A DNA stretch of 64,000 nucleotides from Onchocerca volvulus. Taxonomy: Eukaryota > Nematoda > Chromadorea > Rhabditida > Onchocercidae. Below are positions 47,809-60,934 of the stretch, one piece after another (positions within the stretch are counted from its first letter, which is position 1; every line of letters starts with the position of its first letter). Under the pieces are notes generated by a model. That model ran no database searches and was not told where the DNA came from. It was given only the letters and a program-made list of their open reading frames with translations. Location of the stretch: assembly GCA_000499405.2 (NCBI GenBank), contig HG738138.1, positions 20,251,753 through 20,315,752 of the forward strand, read 5' to 3'. The translations under genes and the position numbers were made by a program.

Positions 47809-50480
47809 ATCGATCGAAATTTCAGCCACTTCAGATTAATCAAATGATTTTAAGATTCAAGTGAAAGAAAACATCGTTATTATGATTATGGGCACCTCTA
47901 GTCAATGTTCAATGATCGGTCACATCACTGTAATGCATTCAAGAAGTGATCCTTTTTGCTGTATGTGATAAGCTGAGCTGCTATCTATGATAAATATTTA
48001 TGCAATTGCTTAGTTGCGAGATAGACGGAACATTGCTATTGTTCTTTTTAACAATTTCGATTGTGATTTTGTTATCGAAAGATCATTTCATATTGTGTTG
48101 ACGATAATTAAGTTTAGGGCAAAAGTCGAATATTCGTCGATTCAAATAAAATTACTTGTTGAATTTGAATCCATTACTAAACAAGATTAGATAAGTGATC
48201 TTAGAGCAAAATATTTTGCCTGTTCTTAAGATTATGGCAATTTAAAAAAAAAAAAGGAAGAAATAATCCGTATTTTCTGTTTCTTATATAGGCTCAAATA
48301 ATCGCTTATTTATTTGTGTAATTAATTGTTCTTTTCAAAATATAAATAGCTCGATAAGGAGTTCCAATTACTACATAACTTCTTATTAAATTTTTTCAGC
48401 TCCCGAAATAGACTTCACTCATTTTGTTGAAGTTAATTGTCAAAAAATTATTGATTACTAAGAAAGAGGAGAAAATCACTCATTCGGAAAATGTGCTAAT
48501 AGTATAATTCATGTTTTTCTTATAAAATTTAAATGCCATCTAGGAAGCTTATAAAATCTTCAGAAAGAATGTTTGTTTATGCATATTATTCCCTTCAATA
48601 TCCTTGGCAATACGCGAAAGCTTATTTAATTAGCATTATATCTGGATGATTTCTTTCTTCTTTCGAATCGACAAAAATATTGACTTCGAGGCAGATTTTC
48701 ATCAGAGCCGAGTACTTTTTATTTTTCGTTAAGTGTATTTATCATCAGTGATCCAAGGATGCATATTTTCACGTGATGAAATAATTTAATCAATGAAATT
48801 TATTACCTTATTCAAAGATTACTCTCAATAACGCGATCGGATCAAAACTCAATTGGAGTAAAGGGAAGCAAAAGCATCAGTTATAAATTTTAGATATCAT
48901 TTGATAATATCTATCTAAAGATCTTTATGTTACTGGTCAATTTCATGTTTGATCAATTTGAGAAGGAAGCTATGTTATTGCATATTCATTCACAAACAAT
49001 GGAATTAGAGAAATTACAATCTCTTGGAAAGAGTCGAATAAATTGCCAACAATTAAGGTTGCTGAAACATTTTCTGTCTGTTTACATTTCATTCAGTCTG
49101 TCATAGATACTGGAAGAATGCAATATATTATAGTAAACAAGAAAAATACACATACTGATGCATACAGTTATAATTAATTCAGTATGGAATGATGAGTTGG
49201 TAAATTCAATAAATTTTGGCATAAATTATTGATTTTACTACAACAATGGTATTAGATTGATGAGAAGGAAGAAGTTATATTTTATTCACAGAGATTCACT
49301 TGTTTTCAGTCTTTCAACTCTTACTAAGTTATCTACAGCAATGATGAATTGATTTGACCTATTTTTACTTTTTTTTCCGAATATATTAGTAGAGAAGAGT
49401 AGAGAAGAGATTAGATAGTATAATTTGAATATTATCCGATCTATTAGTGTGTTTCTGGTCAAATAATAGTGAGCATTAATGAATAGTACATAAAATAGGC
49501 AAAATAAGTTAAAATGACTTTCCTCTTCCAAGGATTCGGAATTATTTGTAGCATGAATCTACACAGCAATATTTGTTATCAATTGAGGACACTGTGCAGC
49601 CATCGATTTGCTTAATTCAATGAAATGCTTCGAAAATACTTTCATGAACCAAAAAGGACATAGAAACAGAGTGAAATAGAGGATGAAATTATTAACTATA
49701 GTTTAGAAAGGTTTCTAGTTCTTTAAACTTTAGCGAAATCAAAAAATCAGCAAGTAGGATTACTTATTTAATTTCCGTTTCACTCTCTGCCACTGCATAA
49801 TCATATCCATGAGTTATTTATAGAAAGTCCATTTCTTAAGGTTTCATAAATTTTCTTTTTTTTCTATGCTGTATATTTATATACACAAGTTGTAAGCTGT
49901 ATGCAAGAAATAAATGAAATTATGATTAGATTTGTTAGCCAAGTTGAACATAACATATTGTATACATCAATGATTCAGAAGGGGACTAAGAATAGTATAA
50001 ATAACTTTAAGTTTCCGGATCAAGTTTTGATTCACTAGCGGTTAGAAGTGAGATTAAAAAAAAACAAAAAAAAAAACAAACAAAAAAAGAGGGCAGAGAT
50101 GAAAAAAAATGTGAGAGATGCGCAATTATCCCTTCCAAAATGACAAGTTCGAAAATGGAGCTCTTTGCAACAATTAGTGGAAAGCACGGAAAGCATGAAA
50201 AACTTTGGCAAAAAATCCAACTAAATTGGACCATTTCAAATTTACACATACTATTTCCTATTACATTCCTCTTTCCTATCTTTTCTACAAAAAATTTGTT
50301 ACATATGAAATCTTTCCTATTAGACTAGACTGATCTGCATTAGGGTGGAATCAAATCAGAAAAGTTTGTCAGTTTTATTCGTCTGATAAAGAAGGCTTAG
50401 TCGACGATAGTTATATTAGACATAAAGTTGAACAAGATATAAATTTTATTATCAAAATGCACAAAAATCAAAAATAGATT

Positions 50481-50514
50481 CTGCTCCGCCTCTCCCCTCC
50501 CCTCCTACCGCCCC
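50481..50514 (-). other. Isolated C-rich tract (G-rich on minus, possible G-quadruplex)
   Basis: In a ~30% GC background this 34-base stretch is about 70% GC and nearly all pyrimidine on plus. The minus strand has four clustered runs of three or more G (GGGG, GGGG, GGGG with a short GGTAGGA spacer region), which could fold into a G-quadruplex. No gene is nearby. Confidence 0.4.
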
Positions 50515-50884
50515 TGTGGTGCATATGTGTCAGAAAGTAGAGTATGGAATAGAAGTTAGGACTAAATGTTGCTCTTTGAAAATAACTCAGTTTATTTTAG
50601 TTGCTAGTTATCTTTAATAATGCTGCTTCATACAAATCGTTGAATTTATTTGAAACGATGAAATTGCAAATTCTCTCGGAACGATGGTGCATGGAGCATT
50701 CCATAAAATGCATTTATGTACGAGATAGCTCGTAGATGCATTTATGTTGAAATGGATTAAACTTTGAATTGAATTCATTGCCAATGAAGTTAGCCTGCAC
50801 TTGGAATTTGAAAAAGTAAAGAGTAAAATGCATTTGCAAAGCAGTTGTTAATTTCTAGCAAACTTGCATGTTTGAGGAAGCCAT

Positions 50885-51355
50885 TTGTTTGCTATGACTG
50901 TAATATTGTCAAATTTTTTGAAAAAATGGAAGTTTGCTAATTATTTGATGGTTTTGAAATTATTCATGGCAGGGAAAACAAAAAGATGCACTAATATTAA
51001 AAATTTTAAATTTCGTCGTCACATGAACAAAAACCTATGCTTAGCAACGATTAATAAATATTGGAATGACACAATTTATCGATTTTTCTTAAGTTGGGAC
51101 TTGGTACATACAGATAAAATAGACTTTGTACATAGAGTTATTGCTAAATGCGAAGAAAATAACCAGAAATTAGCCAGAAATTTGATCTTTATGGGTCCAA
51201 TAATAATGAACATGCGAAAATGCTCCTCGTTTTCTCCTTTTCTTTCGAGCAGAGAAAATCTACCAATATTAAGTATTAAATTGAAACACAAAATACAAAT
51301 TAATCACCGGTTTTCTTTTTTTTCTTCTAAAAAAAATATAAATATGTATACATAA
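50885..51355 (+). CDS. Orphan single-exon ORF, 156 codons
   Basis: This uninterrupted frame is long for sequence this AT-rich, where a stop is expected about every 12-13 codons. The start is a GTT-like region read from a non-ATG or nearby ATG (MTVILSNFLKKWKFANYLM). The product is rich in Lys, Asn, Ile and Phe, with a Trp/Tyr-containing middle part and no signal peptide or recognised domain. No splice sites or neighbouring exons support it. It may be chance, a decayed mobile-element ORF, or an old insertion of foreign (for example endosymbiont) DNA. I do not recognise it. Confidence 0.2.
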   Translation: MFAMTVILSNFLKKWKFANYLMVLKLFMAGKTKRCTNIKNFKFRRHMNKNLCLATINKYWNDTIYRFFLSWDLVHTDKIDFVHRVIAKCEENNQKLARNLIFMGPIIMNMRKCSSFSPFLSSRENLPILSIKLKHKIQINHRFSFFSSKKNINMYT

Positions 51356-54300
51356 TGCATAGTCAAATACAAGTGATACAGTTTCAAAGTCCAAATTTCA
51401 TATTCAATTCAAATTTAACTGTCGTAAAATCTCATATGTAAATCTTTTTTTTTCTTTTCTTTTTATCCTTATGACGATAAAACAAGAAATGATATTTATC
51501 GGAGCTGTATAGAAAATGCAGATAAAATCTCATTCTTGTACTAAAATTTACGAGCAAAAATTAATGAATTAAAATATGTTATTAAACCTTTCCTGTAGTA
51601 AAAAAACAAGAGGATTAGGCTTGTACTAGTAGATAGGTGGAAAAAAAAGATGCAGGAGATAGCATTGCTTTATGCTTTAAAAATGAAATTATTAACACTT
51701 CTCTTCCTTCCTTTCATCTTTCTTCGTTCGACAGGAACATATACCTCAAAACAGCTGCTACTTACAATTCTTTTTTTCAAATTATACAAATGTTTACAAC
51801 CACTTCACATAATTCATGTTGTCTCTTGGGAAAGAGAAAACACGATAATTTCATCATTTGCTCATCTATCTGTATTTTTGCAAAATCTTGAAATGACAAT
51901 GAACTTATTATTCATTACATCTTGCAAGTCAAGAGCAGTATGAACTTTAACGATTATATGATAAAACAATGACGTGATAAATCAAGCAAAATGAAATAAT
52001 TCGCGTTGAGATGCTTTAATTCTCGTAACCATTAGAGGTAGAAGCATTCCAAGGCCAAAAAGCATTTCCATTTTATTTGGCTTCATTCATCCTTATCTCA
52101 TTCAAGGACATCTTGTGCTTTGTTCCGAGCCAAGCTCTTCTTGATGATTCTGATTACTCGAAATGCTCTATGCTTCCAAAATATTCCAATCCCTTTTTTT
52201 TTTTTTCTAATAAGAAATAGCTGCCGCAAGCAATCTTATCCAATATCGGTTATAATCGAATAATCATACGTTGAGGATATAATTTTATGATGCTTCCTTG
52301 CCAATTTTGTTTGCTTGACGAAGCCTTGATAGATCAGTACTTTTTTCCTTGCATGTTAGTGCATGAATGTGCAGGTACATGCATGTGTATGAGAAGAAGG
52401 CTTAGTTATTAGCATTACAACCTTAAGCTTAATGCTTCATTAGTGTGCATTTGTGGTTGCTATAACCGCACAGATAAGTGACAGAAATACTGGGAGAAGC
52501 CATTCGCAAAGAGCGAATAATCTAATTGAATTTGGGAATTTTTAAAGCAAAATTAAAGAAAATTCTTGAAATAAATTCATGAGAATGATACTTTGAACTG
52601 ATCAATTTGTGATGAAAATTTTGAATCTAAACATCTCTGAAAAAATGAAGCATAGATATTAGCAATGGTTCGTCTGTGGTCATCTTTTGATTCCTCCACA
52701 TCTATTCCTTTCCCATATTTGTAATGAGAAAATAATACTACTATGTTGCGAATTTCATCGGTTCTTCTTTATATCAGTTTGTTGAAGAAAATAACCTAAT
52801 AATAACTTAGTAAAATAACCTAAAAGGAATAACCTAATAAAATAACATAGTAGTTTCCATCGCTTAGGTTACCAGAAAATGCAGGAAGAAATGTCATTCG
52901 AACTGAAAATAAACCATTGAATGGAATGGATAATGAATGGATAAAAAGACAATGAAATCAAATTCTCAGTCATATTGATGTAATAATTATATGATGTTGA
53001 ATTATTGACAAGCGGATTTGTTGTAATCATCATTTGAAATCCTTTCCAAATTATATGATACTCATTATCAAGCTGCTTAAAAATTGTGTATTGCATGCTC
53101 CAGGAAATTAAAAAAAATTTCTAAAAAAATCGACAACTTCAAACCCTGGAAGAATTCAAACATATTTAATTAATTGAGCTGAAGCAAATACAAAAGTTAG
53201 TGCAGTAATTCATTTTCGAACTGCAGAAAACGGAATGATTGCATAATATTTTTACTTATAAAATTAAGGAATTTTCTGAGGAAACTAAATGTGGTAAGTA
53301 ATAACTGAATAGCGCTGAAGAAATTGTCATAAAATCTAAGAAGCTTGAATCCAGTACTAACACTCCGACATAAATCGTTCGCTTAGTATTGTTGCTTGGG
53401 AATGGGTAAGAAAACTTGATGCTTTATATAGCTAGCAATAGTTCAATAACTAATCCACGCTGAATTTACAATCAGAAGTATAAAATATAAGCAGTAATAA
53501 TTTTGTGATCAACATTATCAATTACATGTGAAGTGTTTTCTCAGCATTATTGCAACATTTTAAAAGACAACGAGATTATTTATGCAAATATCGAAAGACA
53601 TAAATTTCATGAGTTATGAAATTAAAAATTTATTTTGTATGAGATTTTTCTCAGTGTATTTATCATTTGTGTCCAGCGTGTTCTAATTATGTTTCAGTTA
53701 ATACTGATTTGTTTGAAATTTATGTCTAGCAGTATGTCTAGCAGTCGTTATACATCAAATAGTTTTAAATTAGTATGATTGGTTTGATGACTATGTCGAA
53801 AATGAGTTAAGACTAGTAAGCAGCTAATTGTAAAGCTTTATTAGGTCGAATTGATAATGGAGAAAACTACTAGAAAAAAAAAAGAAATTTCTACATGAAA
53901 TACAAATATGAAATATATATTACGAATTAAATATCCTTTATAATAAAAATAAAGGAACGAAAATGTTATTGCCTTAGAAACTAACGAAATTACTTCCGAG
54001 CGGTCGGTTTCTCCCTTACTCTTGCAACAAATCTGCTGAAGAAGTTAGTCTGTAATGAAAGTTTAAGTTTGATAATATAAAACAATATCTTTTCTGCTTC
54101 AATTTTAAAAAACATTTGATTCAATCTAACTGTTATCTAAAATTTCCTCGAATTCCATTTCAAAGATTTAAACATTTTTTATTAAATTTAAATTAAAATA
54201 CTTTGAACTTCGACCGAATTAATCATCTGCAAGAAATGAAGTTGTCGAGATAAATGAAAATGGTAAGAAGGTGCGGATGGCAATACTGACTAGCAATTTC

Positions 54301-54880
54301 TGCTCTTTTTCATTTCATCAAGAATTGAATGCAAAGCAAGTTAGAGAAAAAAAGGTTCAGAAGGAAATATTTGCAGGTATATGATAATAATAGAAGGAAA
54401 TGGACGAAAGATATCAGGTAAGAAAGGGGAACTCACGAAGTAACATTTCCAAGATTCACATTCTAACAAAACTTGACTTTTTTATTCTTCAATATTTTCT
54501 GGAGAAACTTACGAAAAATCAGTTTTATATTTGTGATTGTTTAGTCCACTAATTAGTGATAATTAATGATGAACTCATTCGTTATAAATCTATGGTATCT
54601 GCATTAATTTGCTAATGGGCACATAGCATTGATTAATTACATGAACATTTTTGAATGAACTCTAATCACAGTCAGTAAATGATAAGTTTCAGAAGGCTTA
54701 AAATAGTGCACTGAAATTTCTATAATCTGGTAACTAAGTCTGCTGTCTCTAGCATTAAGTAATAAAACTGATTTATTTATACTAATTAAGAGATTACTTA
54801 CTTAGCAACAGCAATCCATCAAGTGGAACATTTCTCAAAATTTTTTACGATGGTATTAAGTCAGGCTGTAATATTTTCAG
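51356..54880. other. Gene-poor intergenic DNA upstream of the PTP-like gene
   Basis: AT-rich, no supported exon. Any 5' exons of the PTP-like gene that starts at or before 54881 would lie here, but I could not identify one. Confidence 0.4.
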
Positions 54881-57800
54881 AACAGTCCGCGGAGTAATAT
54901 GGGAATAGTGAAACAGAATAAGGATTCTATTTATAATGATAGCGTAATTGGCAAATCGGCGGAATTAATACAAAGCGGTAGAGATCCGTATATGGAATAT
55001 TACGGTAGAAATAAGTAAATACTTAAATATACAGATATATATTTAATCGGTGTGCCGGAATTCGGCACGTGTTAAAAGTAAGATTAAATTTGTTCAATTT
55101 AATGACGAGTTGAAAATCAGACAATGCGAACAAGAAATCAAAAATCTGCACATTTTTTTTTTCCCATTATGCTTAATAAATGGTGTCACCGATCTTCTTA
55201 ACCGTGACAATGATTGAGAGTTCTTGAATTCTCTTGTATTGTTCTCGATGCCTCAAACTTGGGTAATTGAACTTTTATAATGAAATTGATAACACGACAA
55301 ATACAATATCAATACAACCAACTGATCTCATGGAGGCACATTCTTTGAAAATGATCCTGTGGTCAGGTCCCTCCTCTATAAAGGATTTTAGCGCATGAGA
55401 GCGCGTCTTTTTTCGCAAGACCTTGGCTACAACAAAGAATAAAGGTTACAGAGCCATTTGACCTATAAACAAAGAAATATATCCACATCCAATAAGATTA
55501 ACAAATCATTTGAAAATCACGAATCACTTATTTCCTTGTGCTCCTCACGATTTCAGCGATAAATGGAATTATATTTAACTGTAGCAATCAATACATTGTA
55601 AAATATATTAGGTCGAAATGAGACAGTATATTTTGTGAAATTTCTTGTTTGCAAATTCATTATTTAATTGTTTGTTATTATTAAGCAATTTCAAATTTCC
55701 AGATCACCAGTTTACAGAAATGAAAAACGATTGCGATCGGATTATCTGAACGACTTGGAAAGACAACAGTACAGAAACAGGGAATCGCCGTCCTATTTAT
55801 ATGAAGAACCGGAAAGAAATGATGCGAATAGACATGGCGTGGAAGTTCAGCCGGATTTTCAGATGAAACACGGTAGGAGAAAGCACCGGAGACACGGAAG
55901 ACGACGTTTGCATCGCAGTAAACATAGACACCGGAAACATAAACATTATCATTCAAAAATTGAGTTATATTTGCCTTCTTAAAAACGAAAAAATTTTAAA
56001 GTTGTTGGCAACACGCACAACTTGATTGTGATGTACCGCATATCAATATCAAGATGAGATTGATAATAAACTCATTCGATGCGTCATGGCAGTGTTTGAG
56101 GTCATGACAATTTGATTTGCGAATTGTTCTACTAATTACAGGAAAGAAGCTTGATGAAGGAAGCGGTTAATGGTTAATATACATTATTAAACATTCAGAT
56201 ATGTTCATATATATTAATTAATTGAAAAGTTAAATCTTTAAATGCTTTCTTAGTCATTTAATATTTTAGGTTGTCGGAAAAGTAAATGTAGCAGATTTTG
56301 GAAGAGTTTCCGGCGCTTATTTAACGTAAAAGAGGAACGCGATGGAAGACGTGACTGTTTTGTATTGGTTTTTTAGCTTTCTTTAAAATAGCAATTATTT
56401 TCAAACGAACTTGGAAGAATCACTGTCTTTCCAACCGATAAAATTTTCAAATATATTTGAAGATCGAAACACCTTGCTATATTAACAGGTTGCGACCGCA
56501 GCTGGGAAGAAGAATTAGCCGATGAACGATATCCAAGAGTACGTGAGGCGACTTCTGTCAGTTCAATTGCTTCAGTTATAACACCTGCTGAAACAAAGGC
56601 CACGCAGACGTTACCTCCTCATCCACCGGCTGAAAAAGAAAAAACTGAAGAAAAGGAAAAATCAATGGAAAAAGTTATGAAATCAAGTATGGTACTGAAC
56701 TTTTAGGATAATAAATTAATTTTGGGAGAATTCTAAGACTTGAGAAAGTGCAAAAATAGCACTAAAAGAACTTTATATAAGCTAAGAAAAATGTTCATTT
56801 CATGGCCATATAATATTCATAGAATTTCATCTATCAAATATGGTATTACTTAAATTGACTTTTCGCAATAATGGTAGCTTCATATGTCTGTAAATTTTGA
56901 TATTTTGTCAGAAATTTAAATATTTAAAAAAAAAATTATGAAAGTCAAAGTTTTTAAAAAAAAAAAAATTTTATGATAAAAAGAGATGCTTTCAGTAGTT
57001 TTATGAAATTTTGATTTTCTGGTCAGCTCAGTTTTGCAATTGTTTGCTAAAAATTTTCTAATAATAAAATGATAAAACACAAATCACCAAAGTTTTAACA
57101 TGAATCAGAATATAAAAATGGCAATATCTCTCGCAAATCTTAGCCAAAGGAATATCTTTCCAATTTAACTTCTATAAAAATTTATTTTACTTTTAGCGTC
57201 CATGGAGCAGATGTCGCAAAAAATGTCGGAACCTGTATGCTTTATAATATCACTTTGATAATGTAACATCTCATTTCCTTTCATTTTAAGTCTTTTTAGA
57301 AACTGCTAGAGTTTTTCATAAGAAAGTGAATTTTCATGAATTAGACTGCTTTTCATCTTTTATACATTTCATTGCTATGAACTTCAAAAAACCTTAAGAA
57401 CTTTTATTTCATGTTGAACGTTCAACGCATACCCTAAATGAGATTTAAAAGCACGATGACAGCTGATAAAAGGGTTAAAAATGATGATGAATTAATCGGC
57501 CCAAAACAAAAAAGGGAATTTTTTTCTCAACATTAAGAAAAAGAAACTTTTTTCAAAATTCACTTATATATTCATAGTTCTGAAACAACAGCTGTTTTGC
57601 TGTTAGTAATCGAATACTGCACTATTCATTTATCATTTGAAAAGCCACAAATAGTCTTGAAACATGTTTTATGGCTTCAACTGTTTCAATATTGAGATTT
57701 GATTTTGAAACTGTCAGTCGCTCTCTCTGGTTACTTTCGGAATCATAAAAAGTAGATCTGAAAATGAACTATAAAAAGAACTCTATAGGAACACACTTTT

Positions 57801-60800
57801 TTTTCAATGAGTTTATTATTTATAAAGATGGATTACGTAGTTTTTATGTAAAATGAAGCAGAGTTAATTAAAATAGAAGAGCGAAATATTATTCTCCATT
57901 ATTTACTGATTAATTTTCGGATATCATTTATTCAAGATACCGACAACAAAAACGACTGAAGAATTATTTCTGGTCAAACGTAAACAGAGCGATGAGGATG
58001 ATCAACGTGAGCTTCTCGATCTAAATTTCCGAACAATTTTTATACATCTATTCTACAGCTCTTATTTTTTTGGAATGCCTTTTAATGTTTATGCTATGAT
58101 TAATATATATCATTGAGAGATTTATGTTTCACGTGATTATTAATGATCTCAGCATAAGCTAATTTAAAGAACTTTGATATCTTTAAATTTGAAAGATTCC
58201 TTTTAATGCAACCTTAAATTGCAAGTTTAATTGATATTATAGAAATGCGACAAAAACGGAAAATAACTCAGTTCATTGAACAAATTGCCAAAGTTGGAAT
58301 GGAAGGGATAAAAGATGAATTTGTTCACTGTCGATCTTTCATCCCGAATGCTGTCACTCGAATTGCGCATGATCGAAATTTGAAAAGATGCAGATATCCA
58401 GGCATAATATTAATATCTTTTGCTATCCAAATTATAGCAAAAGAAAGAATGCTTGTTGTATTTGGATAAGCTCAAGCATCTAAAAACATTTTTAAATTTT
58501 ATGTTTTTAACTTAAAAAATAATATTATTATTATTATATTATTTGTATCACGAAATTCGATTTCAATTTCAGCGAAACTTAGATTCCTATTTAGAGGATT
58601 CTTGAGTAAAATGACATCATTTCATATCCAGAATTTCTATGAAATTGTTTCATTCTTATTGAAGACAGTAAACTACAAATTTCGATTTTCATTAAGATGT
58701 AATATGCATTGACCAAACACGTATCGTGCTCAAAATCAACGACGGAGATTCGGATTTTATACATGCCAGTCGAGTTCCACTCGGAAACAATCCCAATGAG
58801 GTTCATTAGTATCCTCGAATCTTCTATTGATTGCAAGCATGTCTGATTTGTAAATGAACTTATAGGACGATATGTATTTTGTTTCTGCAAAGATATAAAA
58901 TAATACTGCTCTGCTGATGCAGAATTTCTGAATTTTTATGTTAATTTACGCTTCCTATTTCTGAACATTTGGTTCAACATCTTTCAAAGTTTTCTTATTC
59001 AAGTTCTGCACTTTAACTTCGACAAGTTTTTTTTAGATTATTATTACACAGTTACCGTTATCGAATACGGTAAAACATTTCTGGGAAATGGTTTGGCAGG
59101 AAAATGTTCAAATAATCTTATTGTTTTTAACGTTAAATGAATGGAAGCAACATGCCGAAAATATCCGGCTGATACCTGGAAAAGGGTTTGTTTCTAGTGA
59201 ATAGGTTAAAGTTACTTAGTTTAAAAGTTCAACAAAGTAATTCTAAGTTGCATTATTAGTCACCGCTCAACTCAGTTCCTTTGGTTTTATAATTTTGGAT
59301 TTCTAAATTTTGAAATATTATAGGAAATGTTTGCACATTGAAGATTTCATGATGTTGACACATAAAAATGAATTTAATATTACACCTGACTGGCTGGTGC
59401 GTGAGTACTATCTATCAAGGAATGATAAAACTCGTCGAATTTTTTGGTATCACTACAGTGCATGGGAACCAAACAGATCACCAGGCGACTGCGAACATTT
59501 ATGGCCTTTGCACTCATCCTTGAGGTATCCTTGAGGCAACAAACATCCCATTATGATCTTAAATTTCCGCCGATAAATGATTTCGAACTACTATATTTCC
59601 TATGCACACACTCATCAAGATAAATTTTACCTTTGGATGGTACTATTTTTTCCAATCTATGTGCATCTAAGAAGCTAAGATTTACGGAATAACTAAACTG
59701 ATTAGTCTGGTTAATTAGTCTAATGCTGACTTTCACATCTATTAGATATTTGGTTACAAAACGAAACTTTGTTGCTCATGTCTGAGTTTCTAGAGAACAG
59801 TAACATGTTGAAACAGTTCTAGAATTTCGTTATCATTTTCGTTTATCGTTTAAAAAAACAAATTCTTTTTTTTTTAAATTTAGAAAGATGCGTCGCCCAT
59901 ATGTATGCATGAGTCTTGCTGGAGCTGGAAGAGCTGGATGTTATGCCGCTTTAGAAGTATGAGTTCAGCAGATTTCGGCAGTCTTTTCAGCAGCTTCATT
60001 CTATTCACTTTCACAAAATTTTCAACACTTTTTCAACTACAAGTTGAAAGGAATGTTGCTTGAAATTTGAAATGATCGAATAAGATAAATGAGCTTCATA
60101 GAAATAGCATAGGATAGCTTTAATTGCTGAAAATAATCCAAGTAAAGCCCTAAATTATTTCGGGTTTACTAGTATTTTTTTTTGTTTTGCTATTATTTTT
60201 TGTGTCATTGCATCATGTTTATGCAGAAGTTTCTAAAATAAACTTTACGTTTTATCGACGCTTCACTTCAGTGGGCACACTTGATGTTGCATGATAAGGA
60301 AGCTTCAGTAATAAACATTGTTGATTGTGTGCATAAAGTTCGCACATATCGAATGCATGCTGTGCAAACAATTGCACAATTTCAATTTCTCTATATGGGC
60401 ATTCAGCGACACATTTTTCTTGTTGAGGTTAGTCAAATTTGCAGATATACGATAAATCTGTCATTCTTTGAATGTTCATCTGATTTACTATTTGAACTTT
60501 GATTGAATTATTGAATAGTTTTCGAAAAATTTCGCCAAATTCTCGTCAAAATTTCTCAAGTATTTCTGATCTTCCGATGGTGAAAATTTATTTTAATGAT
60601 GATAACAAACATTCACTATCTTTGAGCCACATCCTAGCATTTTATGCTTTAGCAATATATTTTAACTACGATTAAACTATTTTAATTGTAACTAAATTGC
60701 ATTAAAAATTTAAATAATATCGCTCATCTTATTTATTAGTATCACGATATTAAAATTGGCTTTATCAGATAGATTATTGTTAAAATTTGAAATTTGATCG

Positions 60801-60934
60801 AAATATTTTAGAAAATCCGAAAAGAAATTTTGTCCGAACAGACAATATTTGAAGCGGCAAAGAAGTGTTCTTCAATAGAATATAAACATTTTCGATCCGA
60901 TGATTATCCAGTAGATGATGAATTTGATTTATAA
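54881..60934 (+). CDS. Protein tyrosine phosphatase-like protein, probable pseudophosphatase
   Basis: Exons: 54881-55014, 55703-55917 (or to 55872), 56270-56350, 56489-56691, ~57211-57234 (uncertain micro-exon), 57937-58006, 58243-58401, 58697-58800, 59037-59185, 59324-59524, 59884-59956, 60272-60427 and 60812-60934, giving ~560 residues. The first usable ATG is at 54899; more 5' exons may exist. The N-terminal third is charged, with an Arg/His-rich run and Ser/Thr/Pro-rich text. The PTP domain then shows its usual order: FIEQIAKVGMEGIKDEF; CRYP-D-V with DQTRIVLKI; FIHASRVPL; NTVKHFWEMVWQENVQIILL; EWKQHAENIRLIPGKG; and the Q-loop region RMHAVQTIAQFQFLYMGI. The WPD loop reads W-E-P (59463-59471), and the HC-x5-R loop reads MSLAGAGRAG with Ser for Cys (59912-59914), Arg kept. 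Both catalytic residues are gone, so I infer phosphotyrosine binding rather than hydrolysis. C. elegans EGG-3/4/5 are known inactive PTP-like proteins of the oocyte-to-embryo transition; orthology is possible but untested. Confidence 0.85.
55153..55273 (-). pseudogene. Antisense SL1-tagged retrocopy inside the PTP-like gene
   Basis: On the minus strand, 55273-55252 matches the nematode SL1 spliced leader at 20 of 22 positions (GTTCAATTACCCAAGTTTGAG). It is followed by about 89 nt of unrelated sequence and then by ten As (55162-55153). The base after the leader's GAG is GC, not the GTAAAC expected in an SL RNA gene, and no Sm-site-like sequence follows. The simplest reading is a reverse-transcribed, trans-spliced, polyadenylated short mRNA (or a truncated one) inserted in the first visible intron. 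A 3' part of the body can be read as an open frame ending KKIGDTIY, but the source gene is not recognised. Confidence 0.55.

Larger units (their letters stand above)
46370..50884. other. Gene-poor intergenic DNA
   Basis: AT-rich. It holds a TA dinucleotide repeat (47771-47803), an A-rich CAAA-like tract (50055-50092) and a C-rich tract (50481-50514), the last listed separately. I see no coding segment with splice support. Confidence 0.45.

Noticed and set aside
55252..55273. SL1 RNA gene
   Set aside because: The base after the leader is GC instead of GT, and no Sm-type site or SL RNA body follows, so an SL RNA gene is unlikely.
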